Source: Streptomyces sp. Ncost-T10-10d
GTDB lineage: Bacteria; Actinomycetota; Actinomycetes; Streptomycetales; Streptomycetaceae
Length of the DNA stretch: 50,947 nucleotides
Direction: 5' to 3'
NCBI RefSeq assembly: GCF_900091955.1
Contig: NZ_FMDF01000214.1
Location: 1 to 50,947, forward strand
A model generated the notes under the pieces. It had not been told where the DNA came from. It was given only the letters and a program-made list of their open reading frames with translations, and ran no database searches. Shown here piece by piece: positions 25,623 through 34,148 of this stretch. Each line of letters begins with the position of its first letter. The stretch's first letter is position 1. The translations under genes were made by a program, and so were the position numbers.

Positions 25623-26011
25623 GCGCAACCTCTTGTTGGTGAGGGACTGGTATGAGTCCGGTAAGCGAAGAATGGATCGCCGCAGGCTAACAGCCCCCGA
25701 AAAGGCTCTGGTTCGAGAGGGTCGGGCTCGAACCACCGGCCCGACAGCCTCGTGACAGGCGAAGCCGAGACGGATGACCTTCTCGGGATCAAGCCCCTGC
25801 AGGGCGCCAATCGCAACGACCCTGCGTCCGGCGACGCCGCGAAGCGGACTTCACTCACGCCGCGGCCCTGCAGCGGGTTCGCGCACCCGGCCGGGAGCCG
25901 GCCTCCGCCCGTCGGCGGTCCGCGGAAGCCCTGATCCGCGCCACGCGAAAGGGGCGCGCCCGGAGACCCGGGCACGCCCCTCACAGACAACGCGCAGAGT
26001 CGCGAAACGCG
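25623..26011. other. Intergenic region, no gene seen
   Basis: This 389-bp stretch holds an inverted repeat GGTTCGAG/CTCGAACC (25710-25734) and the terminator at 25951-25980. Short reading frames on the plus strand are Arg/Pro/Ser-rich without ribosome binding sites. Confidence 0.55.
25951..25980 (-). terminator. Terminator of the small hydrophilic protein gene
   Basis: GGGGCGCGCCCGG pairs with CCGGGCACGCCCC with one mismatch around a short loop. Read on the minus strand, the stem is followed by TTTCG. It lies 31 bp after the stop of the 26012-26236 gene. Confidence 0.65.
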
Positions 26012-26236
26012 TCAGCGGTCGAACTTCTCGCGGGCGTCGCGCGTCGTCGACTGGGCCTTGTTACGGCCCTGCTGCGACGTCTTCGAGGCCCGCCCGGACG
26101 CGCCCTGCGCCCGCTCCCGACCCTGGTTCCGAGCCTCGCCGCGGCCCTCGTGGCCCTCGCGGCCCTCGCCCTGGTTGCGCTTCGCCTGGTCGGCGAGCTC
26201 CTGCGCCTTGTCCTTGAACTGGTCTGCGATACCCAT
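26012..26236 (-). CDS. Small, highly charged protein of unknown function (CsbD-like in appearance)
   Basis: This 74-residue protein begins MGIADQFKDKAQELADQAKR and continues with Gly, Glu, Arg and Gln repeats (NQGEGREGHEGRGEARNQGR), ending TRDAREKFDR. It has no hydrophobic core and is probably disordered or a single amphipathic helix. It resembles small stress-related CsbD-like or hydrophilin proteins, but the match is weak. The ATG at 26236 has TAGGAG about nine bases upstream. The coding sequence is rich in GGC/CGC-type codons, and the gene has its own terminator. Confidence 0.7.
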   Translation of the reverse strand: MGIADQFKDKAQELADQAKRNQGEGREGHEGRGEARNQGRERAQGASGRASKTSQQGRNKAQSTTRDAREKFDR

Positions 26237-26320
26237 GCTGTTCACTCCTAGTGGGTGCGTGGGGATGGCCTGTAACGGCCTCGACCAGAGTTACACGCCC
26301 CGACATTCGTCGCATTTCGA

Positions 26321-27214
26321 TCACTTACTCTGCGTACGCACCGCCCGCGCGTCCTGGTCAGCCGCGCCTCCGGCGCCCACGAGTCCCTTGCTCACGCCCT
26401 CCAGCCGCGCCCCGAACCGCCGCATCTCGCGCTGTCCGACGACACCGATCACCGAGGGCAGGTAGCCCCGCACGGACTGCATCCCGCGCAGCCACCACTG
26501 CGCGTACACATGCGCCGACCTCCGCTCGATACCGGCCACGATCCGGTCGACCGCCGGACCCAGCGGATATGTACGGTTCGACGGCCAGGGCAGCCGCTGC
26601 CGCAGTTCCCGCATCACGTCGTCCCGGTCGGCGCCCCGCACCATGTCCGTGTCGGTCCAGGACAGATAGCCGACCCCGACCTTCACCCCGCGATAGCCGA
26701 CCTCGGCCCGCAGGCTGTGCGCGAACGCCTCGACCCCCGACTTGGACGCGCAGTACGCGGTCATCATCGGCGCGGGCGTTATCGCGGCGAGCGAGGCGAT
26801 CTGCAGGAAGTACCCGCGGCTCTCCATGAGGACCGGCAGGAACGCCCGCCCCGTCACCGCACCGCCGATCAGATTGACCTCGATGACCCGGCGCCACGCC
26901 TCCGGGTCCGAGTCGACGAACGGACCGCCCGACGCGACTCCGGCGTTGGCGACGACGACGTCGACCTTCCCGAACCGCTCCTTGACCTGCTCGGCGACGC
27001 GCGCCATCGCCTCGTGGTCGGTGACGTCCGCGAACCAGTGGTCGCTCTCCGCGTGCAGCCGCTCGGAGACCTTCTTCAGCTCGTCCGGTTCGAGGCCGAC
27101 CAGCGCGAGCTTGGCTCCGCGCGCCGAGAGCTTGCGCGCCAGCAGTTCACCCACGCCACGCGCAGCGCCCGTGACGACGACGACCTGTCCTTCGAGACTC
27201 CGCCTGTCGCTCAT
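26321..27214 (-). CDS. Short-chain dehydrogenase/reductase, third gene of the monooxygenase operon
   Basis: This 297-residue SDR has TGAARGVGE (Rossmann, about residues 15-23), VVANAGV, the catalytic Ser in LQIASLAA and YCASK (YxxxK). It is longer than minimal SDRs, with a C-terminal helix (GMQSVRGYLPSVIGV) that may associate with the membrane. The ATG at 27214 overlaps the stop of the hydrolase gene by four bases. The order monooxygenase-hydrolase-SDR resembles mymA-lipR-sadH of Mycobacterium tuberculosis. A role in oxidising alcohol products of ketone or ester breakdown is inferred from context. Confidence 0.92.
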   Translation of the reverse strand: MSDRRSLEGQVVVVTGAARGVGELLARKLSARGAKLALVGLEPDELKKVSERLHAESDHWFADVTDHEAMARVAEQVKERFGKVDVVVANAGVASGGPFVDSDPEAWRRVIEVNLIGGAVTGRAFLPVLMESRGYFLQIASLAAITPAPMMTAYCASKSGVEAFAHSLRAEVGYRGVKVGVGYLSWTDTDMVRGADRDDVMRELRQRLPWPSNRTYPLGPAVDRIVAGIERRSAHVYAQWWLRGMQSVRGYLPSVIGVVGQREMRRFGARLEGVSKGLVGAGGAADQDARAVRTQSK

Positions 27215-28161
27215 GCGACATCCTCCTTCTCGGCCGTACCGTCCACACTGTCCGCGCCGCCCGCCGGGACGTACGCGGTGACGAGCTCCCGGATCTTCGC
27301 GGTGACCGCCTCCGGCGCCTCCACCGGTGTCATGTGGCCCATGCCCGCCAGCTCGGTGAGCCCCAGGCAGTCGGGGAGCGCCGCCGCGATGGCACGGGCG
27401 TGCGCGAGCGGCGTCAGCCGGTCCTCCGTACCCGCGATGACCGCCGTGGGCACCCACAACTCCCTTACCCCCGCGTCGAGATCGAGATCAGCGAGGACAT
27501 GCCCCCAGGCGACTCTGGCCGCCCGCGGGCACGCGTGCACGATCCTGGCGCAGATCTCGACCCGTTCGGGTGCCGAACCCGCTCCCATCGTGGCGTACTT
27601 GAGTATCCGCCTGGAGACCGGCGTGACCGGCCCGAGCGGGGCACGCGCCCCGAGAATCGCGCGGGTCATCCGGGTACGGACGGCCCCGGCCCGCAACGGC
27701 ACCACCAGCGACTCGGCGATCAGCCGCGAACTGCCGGTGCTGCACAGCAGTACGGCGGCCGCGTGCTCACGCAGCCCGGCCCGCCGCGAGGCGGCCATCA
27801 TCGTCATCCCGCCCATGGAGTGCCCGGCGAGCACGGCCCGCTCGCCCGGTTCGAGGGCGGTGGCCAGCACCGCTTCGAGGTCGTCGGCGAGGGCGTTCGT
27901 GCTGTACCCGTCGCGGCCGACCGCGGGCGAACGGCCGTGGCCCCGCTGGTCGTAGACGACGACCCGGTGGTCCACCGCAAGGTCCCGGATCTGCGCGGCC
28001 CAGAAGTGGGTGTTGCAGGTCCAGCCGTGCGACAGGACCACCGCGGGGGCGCCGTCCTGCCCGTGCACCTCGACATGGATCCGGGCGCCGTCGGCGGAGA
28101 TCGCGGTCAGCTCGCGCGCGGGGACCGGCGGGGCGTCGTCGCGCCGCAGCAGCCGGCTCAT
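27211..28161 (-). CDS. Alpha/beta hydrolase, second gene of the monooxygenase operon
   Basis: This 316-residue hydrolase has the HGW oxyanion segment (VLSHGWTCN), YDQRGHGRS, the nucleophile elbow GHSMGGM, the Asp region AGTEDRLTP and the catalytic His in GMGHMTP. No signal peptide is present, so it acts in the cytoplasm. It starts with ATG at 28161, overlapping the monooxygenase stop by four bases, and its own stop overlaps the SDR start by four bases. A reasonable inference is that it hydrolyses the ester or lactone produced by the Baeyer-Villiger-type enzyme encoded upstream. Confidence 0.93.
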   Translation of the reverse strand: MSRLLRRDDAPPVPARELTAISADGARIHVEVHGQDGAPAVVLSHGWTCNTHFWAAQIRDLAVDHRVVVYDQRGHGRSPAVGRDGYSTNALADDLEAVLATALEPGERAVLAGHSMGGMTMMAASRRAGLREHAAAVLLCSTGSSRLIAESLVVPLRAGAVRTRMTRAILGARAPLGPVTPVSRRILKYATMGAGSAPERVEICARIVHACPRAARVAWGHVLADLDLDAGVRELWVPTAVIAGTEDRLTPLAHARAIAAALPDCLGLTELAGMGHMTPVEAPEAVTAKIRELVTAYVPAGGADSVDGTAEKEDVA

Positions 28162-29681
28162 CCCACGATCTCCTCGACGACGGACCGCTCGGGGGCAGCG
28201 GTCTGCTTCGGTACCCGGACGACCTCGTACTCCGCGAGGTCGACCGACCGCGTCACCTTGCGGAGTTCGGAAGTGGTGCCCGGCCAGGCCGTCGTATTGC
28301 GACCGTTGGCGTCCAGGTACCAACTGGTGCAGCCACCGGTGTTCCACACGGTGCGCTTCATCCGCTCCTGCACGCGGCGGTTCCAGGCCCCGACCGCCGA
28401 GGGCCGCGCGTCGAGTGCGACACGGCCGCCCAGCACGTTCAGCTGGCGCAGATAGTCGGCCATGTAGTTCAGCTGGGACTCGATCACGAGGATCATCGAG
28501 GAGTTCCCGAGCCCCGTGTTGGGGCCGATGATCGTCATCCAGTTGGGGAAGCCGGTCACGCTCGCACCGCGCAGCGCCTGCATGCCGTCCTTCCAGGATT
28601 CTGCAAGCGTGATGCCTTCCGCGCCCACCACCCGGTCGGCGATCGGCATGTCGGTCACATGGAAGCCGGTGCCGAAGATGATCGCGTCGGCCTCGGTCTC
28701 CGTACCGTCGGAGGCGACGACCGTGGAGCCGCGGACCTCGGCCAGACCGGAGGCGACCACCTCCACATTGGGCTGGGCGAGCGCCGGGTAGTAGGCGCTG
28801 GACAGCAGGATGCGCTTGCAGCCGATGCGGTACGAGGGGGTCAGCTTGGCCCGCAACGCCGGGTCCTTGATGGACCGCGCCATGTTGGACTTGGCTATCG
28901 TCTCGACCAGGCGCAGCTCGTTCGGGTGCTTGGTGAAGGCGCTGACCTGCAACTCCCTTATGCTCCAGAGCAGTCCGCGGCGCGCGGTGCCGGTGAAGGG
29001 GAGCGTGCGGTGCAGCCAGCGCTCGGCGCCGCTGATCCTGCGGTCCATGCGCGGCATGACCCACGGCGGGGTGCGCTGGAAGAGCGTCAGCTCGGCGGCC
29101 TTCGGCTGGATCGAGGGCACGATCTGGATGGCGGAGGCTCCGGTGCCGATCACCGCGACGCGCTTGCCGGTCAGGTCGTAGTCGTGGTCCCAGCGGGCCG
29201 AATGGAAGACCTTGCCGGGGAAGCCGTCGAGCCCGGGTATGTCCGGCATCTTCGGGTCGGAGAGCGGGCCGGTCGCGGAGACGACGACATCGGCGGTGAA
29301 CGTGGCCCCGCCCCCGGTCTCGATGACCCAGTGGAGCTCGTCGCGTTCCCAGCGCATCGTCATCACTTCATGGCCCAGCCTGATGTGCGGGCGCAGCCCG
29401 AAGGTGTCCGCGACATGCTCCAGGTAGGCGCGGATGTGTTCCTGTCCGGAAAAGGTGCGCGGCCACTCGGGGTTGGGGGCGAACGAGAACGAGTAGAGGT
29501 GGGACGGTACGTCGCAGGCGCAGCCCGGATAGCTGTTGTCGCGCCAGGTGCCGCCGACGGAGTCGGCCCGTTCCAGGACGACGAAGTCCGTGATGCCTTC
29601 GCGGCGCAGCCGGACCGCGGCCCCGAGGCCCCCGAATCCGGATCCGATCACCGCCACTCGTACGTGCTCGTGCTGGGCCAT
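28158..29681 (-). CDS. Flavin-containing Baeyer-Villiger-type monooxygenase
   Basis: This 507-residue NADPH- and FAD-dependent enzyme should insert oxygen into ketones or oxidise other soft nucleophiles. The FAD-binding GxGxxG is GSGFGGLG (about residues 13-20), followed by GGTWRDNSYPGCACD. The fingerprint FxGxxxHxxxW is complete (F154, G156, H160, W164 in FPGKVFHSARW). The NADPH Rossmann motif is GTGASA (179-184), and the ATG-type motif is FGTGF. The start at 29681 has GGGAGGCGG upstream. It is the first gene of a three-gene operon, divergent from a MerR regulator, with an inverted repeat at 29714-29731 in between. It is close in layout to MymA-type enzymes; the substrate is unknown. Confidence 0.94.
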   Translation of the reverse strand: MAQHEHVRVAVIGSGFGGLGAAVRLRREGITDFVVLERADSVGGTWRDNSYPGCACDVPSHLYSFSFAPNPEWPRTFSGQEHIRAYLEHVADTFGLRPHIRLGHEVMTMRWERDELHWVIETGGGATFTADVVVSATGPLSDPKMPDIPGLDGFPGKVFHSARWDHDYDLTGKRVAVIGTGASAIQIVPSIQPKAAELTLFQRTPPWVMPRMDRRISGAERWLHRTLPFTGTARRGLLWSIRELQVSAFTKHPNELRLVETIAKSNMARSIKDPALRAKLTPSYRIGCKRILLSSAYYPALAQPNVEVVASGLAEVRGSTVVASDGTETEADAIIFGTGFHVTDMPIADRVVGAEGITLAESWKDGMQALRGASVTGFPNWMTIIGPNTGLGNSSMILVIESQLNYMADYLRQLNVLGGRVALDARPSAVGAWNRRVQERMKRTVWNTGGCTSWYLDANGRNTTAWPGTTSELRKVTRSVDLAEYEVVRVPKQTAAPERSVVEEIVG

Positions 29682-29713
29682 GCTGCCGCCTCCCGCGGTA
29701 CGTCACACGACTC

Positions 29714-29731
29714 TGCCAGCAATCACTGGCA
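29714..29731. promoter_or_regulatory. Inverted repeat in the monooxygenase/MerR divergent promoter
   Basis: TGCCAG-CAATCA-CTGGCA has perfect six-base arms, 33 bp upstream of the monooxygenase start and 85 bp upstream of the MerR gene. It is a candidate operator for the MerR protein or another regulator. Confidence 0.45.
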
Positions 29732-29816
29732 TTGTTGGGAGAGTAGAGCAGCTTCGTACCGATGGGTAGGGGTGCGACGAGGGAAAGTTACCGGCGGTAG
29801 AACATAGGGTGCGGGT

Positions 29817-30500
29817 GTGGCTGAAGGACGCGAGCACCGCGAATACCGGATGGAGGAGCTGGCCAAGGAGGCCGGTATCCCCGTGCGGACCGTGCGCTTC
29901 TACCGGGAGCGCGGCCTGATCTCACCACCCCGCCGCGAGGGGCGCATCGCCTGGTACGACGACCACCACCTGGCCAGGCTGCGCACCATCGCGGGGCTGC
30001 TGGAGCGCGGCCACACCCTCACCGGCATCGCCGATCTCGCCCGCACCTTCGAGAGTGGCCGCGATGTCGCCGAGGTGCTGGGCCTGGGCGAACCGACCGA
30101 GGAAACCCCGGTCCACCTCACCCCCGAACAGCTCGCGGACCACTTCGAGGGCGAGGTCACCCCGGAGAACCTGGCCGCCGCCCTCGACCTGGGCTATCTG
30201 GCCACCGATGGCGACGAGATCGTCCACATCAGCCGACGCCTCCTGGAGGTGTCGGCCGAGCTGGTACGGGAAGGGGTGCCGCTCGCCACGGTGCTCTCGG
30301 CCGCCCGCCGGGTCCGCGAGCACGCGGACGCTCTCGCCGAACTCTTCGTGGGCGCCCTCGAAGCCCACAGCGACGTCATGGAACCGCCCCAACTGCGCCC
30401 ACTGGCCCGCGCGGTGGTGGACGCCGAGCTCTCCATGGCCCTGGACCGCCGGCTGCGCCACGACAGCACCGACCGCCCGCCGCGGAGACCCGTCTCCTGA
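29817..30500 (+). CDS. MerR family transcriptional regulator
   Basis: This 227-residue DNA-binding protein has an N-terminal winged helix (YRMEELAKEAGIPVRTVRFY, then RERGLISPPRREGRIAWYDD) and the coupling helix HHLARLRTIAGLLERGHTL. The long C-terminal domain lacks cysteines, so metal sensing is unlikely; it resembles MerR proteins that sense organic ligands. The start is a GTG at 29817. It is divergent from the monooxygenase-hydrolase-SDR operon and is the best candidate for its regulator. No second gene follows in the same direction. Confidence 0.92.
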   Translation: MAEGREHREYRMEELAKEAGIPVRTVRFYRERGLISPPRREGRIAWYDDHHLARLRTIAGLLERGHTLTGIADLARTFESGRDVAEVLGLGEPTEETPVHLTPEQLADHFEGEVTPENLAAALDLGYLATDGDEIVHISRRLLEVSAELVREGVPLATVLSAARRVREHADALAELFVGALEAHSDVMEPPQLRPLARAVVDAELSMALDRRLRHDSTDRPPRRPVS

Positions 30501-30568
30501 CAGGACGGGCCAAGGACCCACTGAACATGCCTGCCAGAGGGCCCCTGATCAGCGTGCCCCCGCACGCC

Positions 30569-31384
30569 CTACAGGTCGAAGACCACCGTCACCGGCGCAT
30601 GGTCGCTCCACCGCTCGCCGTGCGTCGCGGCCCGCTCGACCCAGCCCTTCACCGCACGCCCGGCCAGCCCCGGCGTCGCCACCTGGTAGTCGATCCGCCA
30701 GCCCGTGTCGTTGTCGAAGGCCCGCCCGCGGTAGGACCACCACGAGTACGGCCCCTCCTCCTCCGGATGCAGCGCCCGTATGACATCGACGTACTCGGCC
30801 TCGTCGAAGACCCGGGTCAGCCACTCCCGCTCCTCGGGGAGAAAGCCGGAGTTCTTCTTGTTGCCCTTCCAGTTCTTCAGGTCGGCCTCCTGGTGGGCGA
30901 TGTTCCAGTCACCGCACACCACGACCTCACGACCGCCGGCCGCCGCCCGCTCCCTGAGGCCCTTCAGATACGGGAGGAACGCGGCCATGAACCGCTCCTT
31001 CTCGTCCTGCTTCTCCGTGCCGACCTCACCCGAGGGCAGATACAGGCTCGCGACCGTGACACCGGGAAGGTCGACCTCGATGTAGCGGCCGCTCGCATCG
31101 AACTCCTCGCTCCCGGCGGCCCCGAAGCCGCCGAACCCGATCTGCACGCGCTCGGGCGCCCGCCGCGTATAGAGGGAGACACCGGCCCGCCCCTTGGCGG
31201 CGGCCGGTGCGTGCACGGTGTGCCAGCCCTCGGGGTCGCGCACCTCGTCGGGCAGTTGCTGCGGCTCGGCCCGCACCTCCTGCAGGCAGATCACATCGGC
31301 TTCGGTCCGGGCCAGCCACTCGACGAAGCCCTTCTTGGCGGCGGCACGGAGCCCATTCACATTGACGCTGGTCACAGTGAGCAT
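30569..31384 (-). CDS. xth: Exodeoxyribonuclease III family AP endonuclease
   Basis: This 271-residue cytoplasmic DNA repair enzyme cleaves at abasic sites and removes 3'-blocked ends. It starts MLTVTSVNVNGLRAA and shows the metal-binding Glu in ICLQEVRA, the SLYLPSG segment, VCGDWNIAH (catalytic Asp and Asn), DTGWRIDYQV and the final SDHAPVTV with the catalytic His. All key residues of the Mg-dependent fold are present and the length is normal. The ATG at 31384 lies 50 bp from the divergent GNAT gene, so the two promoters overlap. Confidence 0.93.
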   Translation of the reverse strand: MLTVTSVNVNGLRAAAKKGFVEWLARTEADVICLQEVRAEPQQLPDEVRDPEGWHTVHAPAAAKGRAGVSLYTRRAPERVQIGFGGFGAAGSEEFDASGRYIEVDLPGVTVASLYLPSGEVGTEKQDEKERFMAAFLPYLKGLRERAAAGGREVVVCGDWNIAHQEADLKNWKGNKKNSGFLPEEREWLTRVFDEAEYVDVIRALHPEEEGPYSWWSYRGRAFDNDTGWRIDYQVATPGLAGRAVKGWVERAATHGERWSDHAPVTVVFDL

Positions 31385-31434
31385 TCCGGCACGATACCGA
31401 CACCTGGACAACGCATACCTGTACCATAATTCGC

Positions 31435-31914
31435 ATGAATATCCATCCCCGGCCCTTCGATCACGCCGATGCCGTCAAACTCAACGACCAGGTGCAGCTC
31501 GAGTACGCCGAGCGATACGGCGACGAGGGCGATGTCACACCGCTCGACGCGTCGATGTTCGAACCGCCGAACGGTCTGTATCTCCTCGCCTACGATGCGC
31601 AGGACCGCCCGGTCGCCACCGGCGGCTGGCGCTCCCAGGAGCAGAACGACGAGGGCTACTCCGACGGCGACGCCGAGATCAAGCGGATGTTCGTGATACC
31701 CGAGGGCCGCGGCAACGGGCTGGCGCGCCGCATCCTGGCCGCCCTGGAAGCCGACGCGCGGGCGGCGGGCCGTAGTCGCATGGTGCTGGAGACCGGGGAC
31801 AAGCAGCCCGAGGCGATCGCGCTGTACACATCGAGCGGTTACACCCCGTGCGAGAAGTTCGGCCACTACCGCACGTACGAGAGCAGCATCTGCTTCGCGA
31901 AGCCGCTGCTGTAG
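31435..31914 (+). CDS. GNAT family N-acetyltransferase
   Basis: This 159-residue acetyl-CoA-dependent acyltransferase has the fold's core: AEIKRMFVIPEGRGNGLARR (motif A with the R/Q-x-x-G-x-G/A acetyl-CoA loop), then a helix, MVLETGDKQPEAIALY and YTPCEKFGHY. The substrate is unknown. The ATG at 31435 has no ribosome binding site. Instead TACCAT (31422-31427) lies just upstream, placed as a -10 element whose transcript would begin at about the start codon, so the mRNA may be leaderless. The gene is divergent from exonuclease III. Confidence 0.9.
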   Translation: MNIHPRPFDHADAVKLNDQVQLEYAERYGDEGDVTPLDASMFEPPNGLYLLAYDAQDRPVATGGWRSQEQNDEGYSDGDAEIKRMFVIPEGRGNGLARRILAALEADARAAGRSRMVLETGDKQPEAIALYTSSGYTPCEKFGHYRTYESSICFAKPLL

Positions 31915-31941
31915 TCCGCAGGTGACGGCCGCGGGCGGGCC

Positions 31942-33093
31942 TCAGGCCTCGGCCGCGTACTGCCAGAACTCCCGCATCACCGCGGGCGGGGTCGGTCCGG
32001 CCATTTCCAGCTGAGTGAGCAGAACGGTGACCGTGCCGGTGGACGGGGTGAGGTGCGCCGCCGTTCCGGTACCGCCCACCCAGCCGTAGCGTCCCGGCAC
32101 GTTCCAGGGGTCGATGGCCTCGACATCGACCGAGCCGCCGAAGCCCCAGCCCTGCCCCTCCAGGAACAGCGTGCTGTCGTCACGCTGCGCCTGCGTCAGA
32201 TGGTCGGTGGTCATCTGCCGCACCGACTCGGCCGACAGCAGCCGGCGCCCGTCGGCACTGCCCTCGGCGAGCAGCATCCGGGCGAAGGAGTACCAGTCGT
32301 CCGCGGTCGAGACCAGCCCGCCGGCACCGGACGGAAACACGGGCACGCTGCTCCACTGCCCGTCGGGCGCGTCGACCAGTTGGAGACCGCCGGCCTCCGG
32401 GTCGGTCCGGTAGTAGCTGGTGAACCGGTCGAGCTTCTCGGCCGGTACCGCGAACCCGGTGTCGGCCATGCCCAGCGGCGCGAACAGTCGCTCGGCCAGG
32501 AACTCGGGCAACGGCCGGCCCGAGACCCTGGCGGTCAGCACCCCCAGGATGTCGGAGCAGGTGTTGTACAGCCAGGCCTCGCCCGGCTGATGCAGCAGCG
32601 GAATGCGGGACAGGGTGGCCATCCACGCATCCGGCGCCTCGATGAGCCGGGGCTGCGGCGGTCCTTGTTTCAGCTCGCTGAACAGCAGTCCGACCACCGG
32701 CAGCGAGAAGTCGGACGGGAATCCGCACCCGGCCCGGAAGGTGAGCAGATCGGCCACCGTGATCGCCCTGGCAGCCGGGACCACGTCGTCGACCGGGGAG
32801 GCCGGGGTGCGGACCACCTTCGGTGCCGCCAGTTCCGGCAGCCACTGCCCGACCGCGTCGTCCAGCGCGATCCGGCCGTCCTCGACCAGCATCATGACGG
32901 CCGCGGCGATGACGGGCTTGGTGAGGGATGCGATGCGGAAGATCGAGTCCCTGGCCATCGGGGTCGTGCCGTCCGCATCGGCGGAGCCGACCGCCGTCAC
33001 CTCGACCCGGCGGCCACGGGCGACCAGGCCCACGGCTCCCGGCGCCGCCCCGCCGCCGACATGCTTCGCCAGGAGGTCGTGCAGATTGCTCAT
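31942..33093 (-). CDS. Serine hydrolase of the beta-lactamase (class C-like) family
   Basis: This 383-residue PF00144 hydrolase has the nucleophile motif SLTK in FRIASLTKPV, the YxN motif YNTCSD and the GGTG segment (GWVGGTGTAAH) in place of KTG. The MTTDHLTQAQR segment is typical of the large esterase/beta-lactamase-related group. There is no signal peptide, so a cytoplasmic esterase or amidase is likelier than an antibiotic-resistance enzyme. The ATG at 33093 has GAGAGGGTGG upstream. It faces the GNAT gene convergently and lies 86 bp after the methyltransferase gene on the same strand. Confidence 0.9.
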   Translation of the reverse strand: MSNLHDLLAKHVGGGAAPGAVGLVARGRRVEVTAVGSADADGTTPMARDSIFRIASLTKPVIAAAVMMLVEDGRIALDDAVGQWLPELAAPKVVRTPASPVDDVVPAARAITVADLLTFRAGCGFPSDFSLPVVGLLFSELKQGPPQPRLIEAPDAWMATLSRIPLLHQPGEAWLYNTCSDILGVLTARVSGRPLPEFLAERLFAPLGMADTGFAVPAEKLDRFTSYYRTDPEAGGLQLVDAPDGQWSSVPVFPSGAGGLVSTADDWYSFARMLLAEGSADGRRLLSAESVRQMTTDHLTQAQRDDSTLFLEGQGWGFGGSVDVEAIDPWNVPGRYGWVGGTGTAAHLTPSTGTVTVLLTQLEMAGPTPPAVMREFWQYAAEA

Positions 33094-33178
33094 CGGTCCA
33101 CCCTCTCGCCATTGCGCTCAGGAGCAGGACTGCCGCACCGCCCCGGACCCATCGGTCCCGGACGTCACTCCCTCCGGC

Positions 33179-33964
33179 TCAGCGCACCCGCCCGACACCC
33201 GCGTAGAAGCCGCTGCGTTCCCGCGTCGGCGCGGGCTCCTCCTGGTACCACTCCGTGGCGAACACCAGCCCGGGCTCGACGAGGTCCAGGCCGTCGAAGA
33301 AGGGCTCGACCTCGCTTCGGGTACGCATCCGCAGCGGGATCGCCCCCTTCCTGTACGCGGTCTCGGTCTCCTGCCGGAGCTCGGGATGCTGGTCGGCCGT
33401 GCCGTGCGAAAGCACCAGGAAGCTGCCCGCGGGCAGGGCGTCGACCAGGGTGCGGGTGATGCCGTACGGGTCCTGGTCGTCGGGCAGGAAGTGCATCAGG
33501 GCGATCAGCGACAGCGCGATGGGCCTGCGGAAATCCAGCAGCTCACGGGCGTGTTCGAGGATCACCTCGGGCCGCCGCACATCCGCGTGGAGGTAGTCGG
33601 TGGCACCCTGTGGGCTGCTGATCAGCAACGCTTCCGCGTGACGCAGGACTATCGGGTCGTTGTCCGCGTAGACGATCCGGGCGGTCGGCATGACGGCCTG
33701 GACGACCTGGTGCAGATTGGGCGCCGTGGGGATGCCGGTGCCGATGTCGAGGAACTGGTCGATCCCGCCCAGGGCCAGCCAGGCGGAGGCCCGGTGCATG
33801 AAGGCCCGGTTCCGCGCCGCGTTGCCCCGCGCCTCCTCGGGCAGCGTCTCCCCCACCTGTTGGTCGACCGGATAGTTGTCCTTGCCGCCCAGCAGCCAGT
33901 CGTAGACGCGCGCGGGGTGGGGCTTGCTGGTGTCGATCTGGGGCTTGGGCATTCCGGCCGTCAC
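33179..33964 (-). CDS. S-adenosylmethionine-dependent methyltransferase (DUF574/PF04672 type)
   Basis: This 261-residue protein belongs to the actinobacterial PF04672 family. It begins with the PHPARVYDWLLGGKDNYPVD signature, then RNRAFMHRAS, the SAM-binding FLDIGTGIPTAPN (motif I), VYADNDPIVL (motif II) and LSLIALMHFLPD. The substrate is unknown; a crystal structure of a family member shows a class I methyltransferase fold. The start is a GTG at 33964 with GGAGGA about seven bases upstream. Such genes are numerous in Streptomyces and often stand alone, as here. Confidence 0.92.
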   Translation of the reverse strand: MTAGMPKPQIDTSKPHPARVYDWLLGGKDNYPVDQQVGETLPEEARGNAARNRAFMHRASAWLALGGIDQFLDIGTGIPTAPNLHQVVQAVMPTARIVYADNDPIVLRHAEALLISSPQGATDYLHADVRRPEVILEHARELLDFRRPIALSLIALMHFLPDDQDPYGITRTLVDALPAGSFLVLSHGTADQHPELRQETETAYRKGAIPLRMRTRSEVEPFFDGLDLVEPGLVFATEWYQEEPAPTRERSGFYAGVGRVR

Positions 33965-34148
33965 AGGACACTCCTCCGTACGGGGAAATCACGAGCAGCT
34001 GAGAACCCGCCCACCATGGAAGAACCCCGGCAGGACCCACGCAACGGGCGAGCAGTGCCAGCGTAGTTGGCCCTGTCCGCACCGTCCTGCCCCGGGCTCC
34101 GGGGAACTGCCGGCGAACGCTCCGCGGCCTCGCACGGCGGGCCCGCCC

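Noticed and set aside
25710..25745. tRNA-like 3' half (GGTTCGAG and CTCGAACC with nearby GC stems)
   Set aside because: The T-arm does not form with a seven-base loop, and no D-arm, anticodon arm or acceptor stem can be paired; it is only an inverted repeat.
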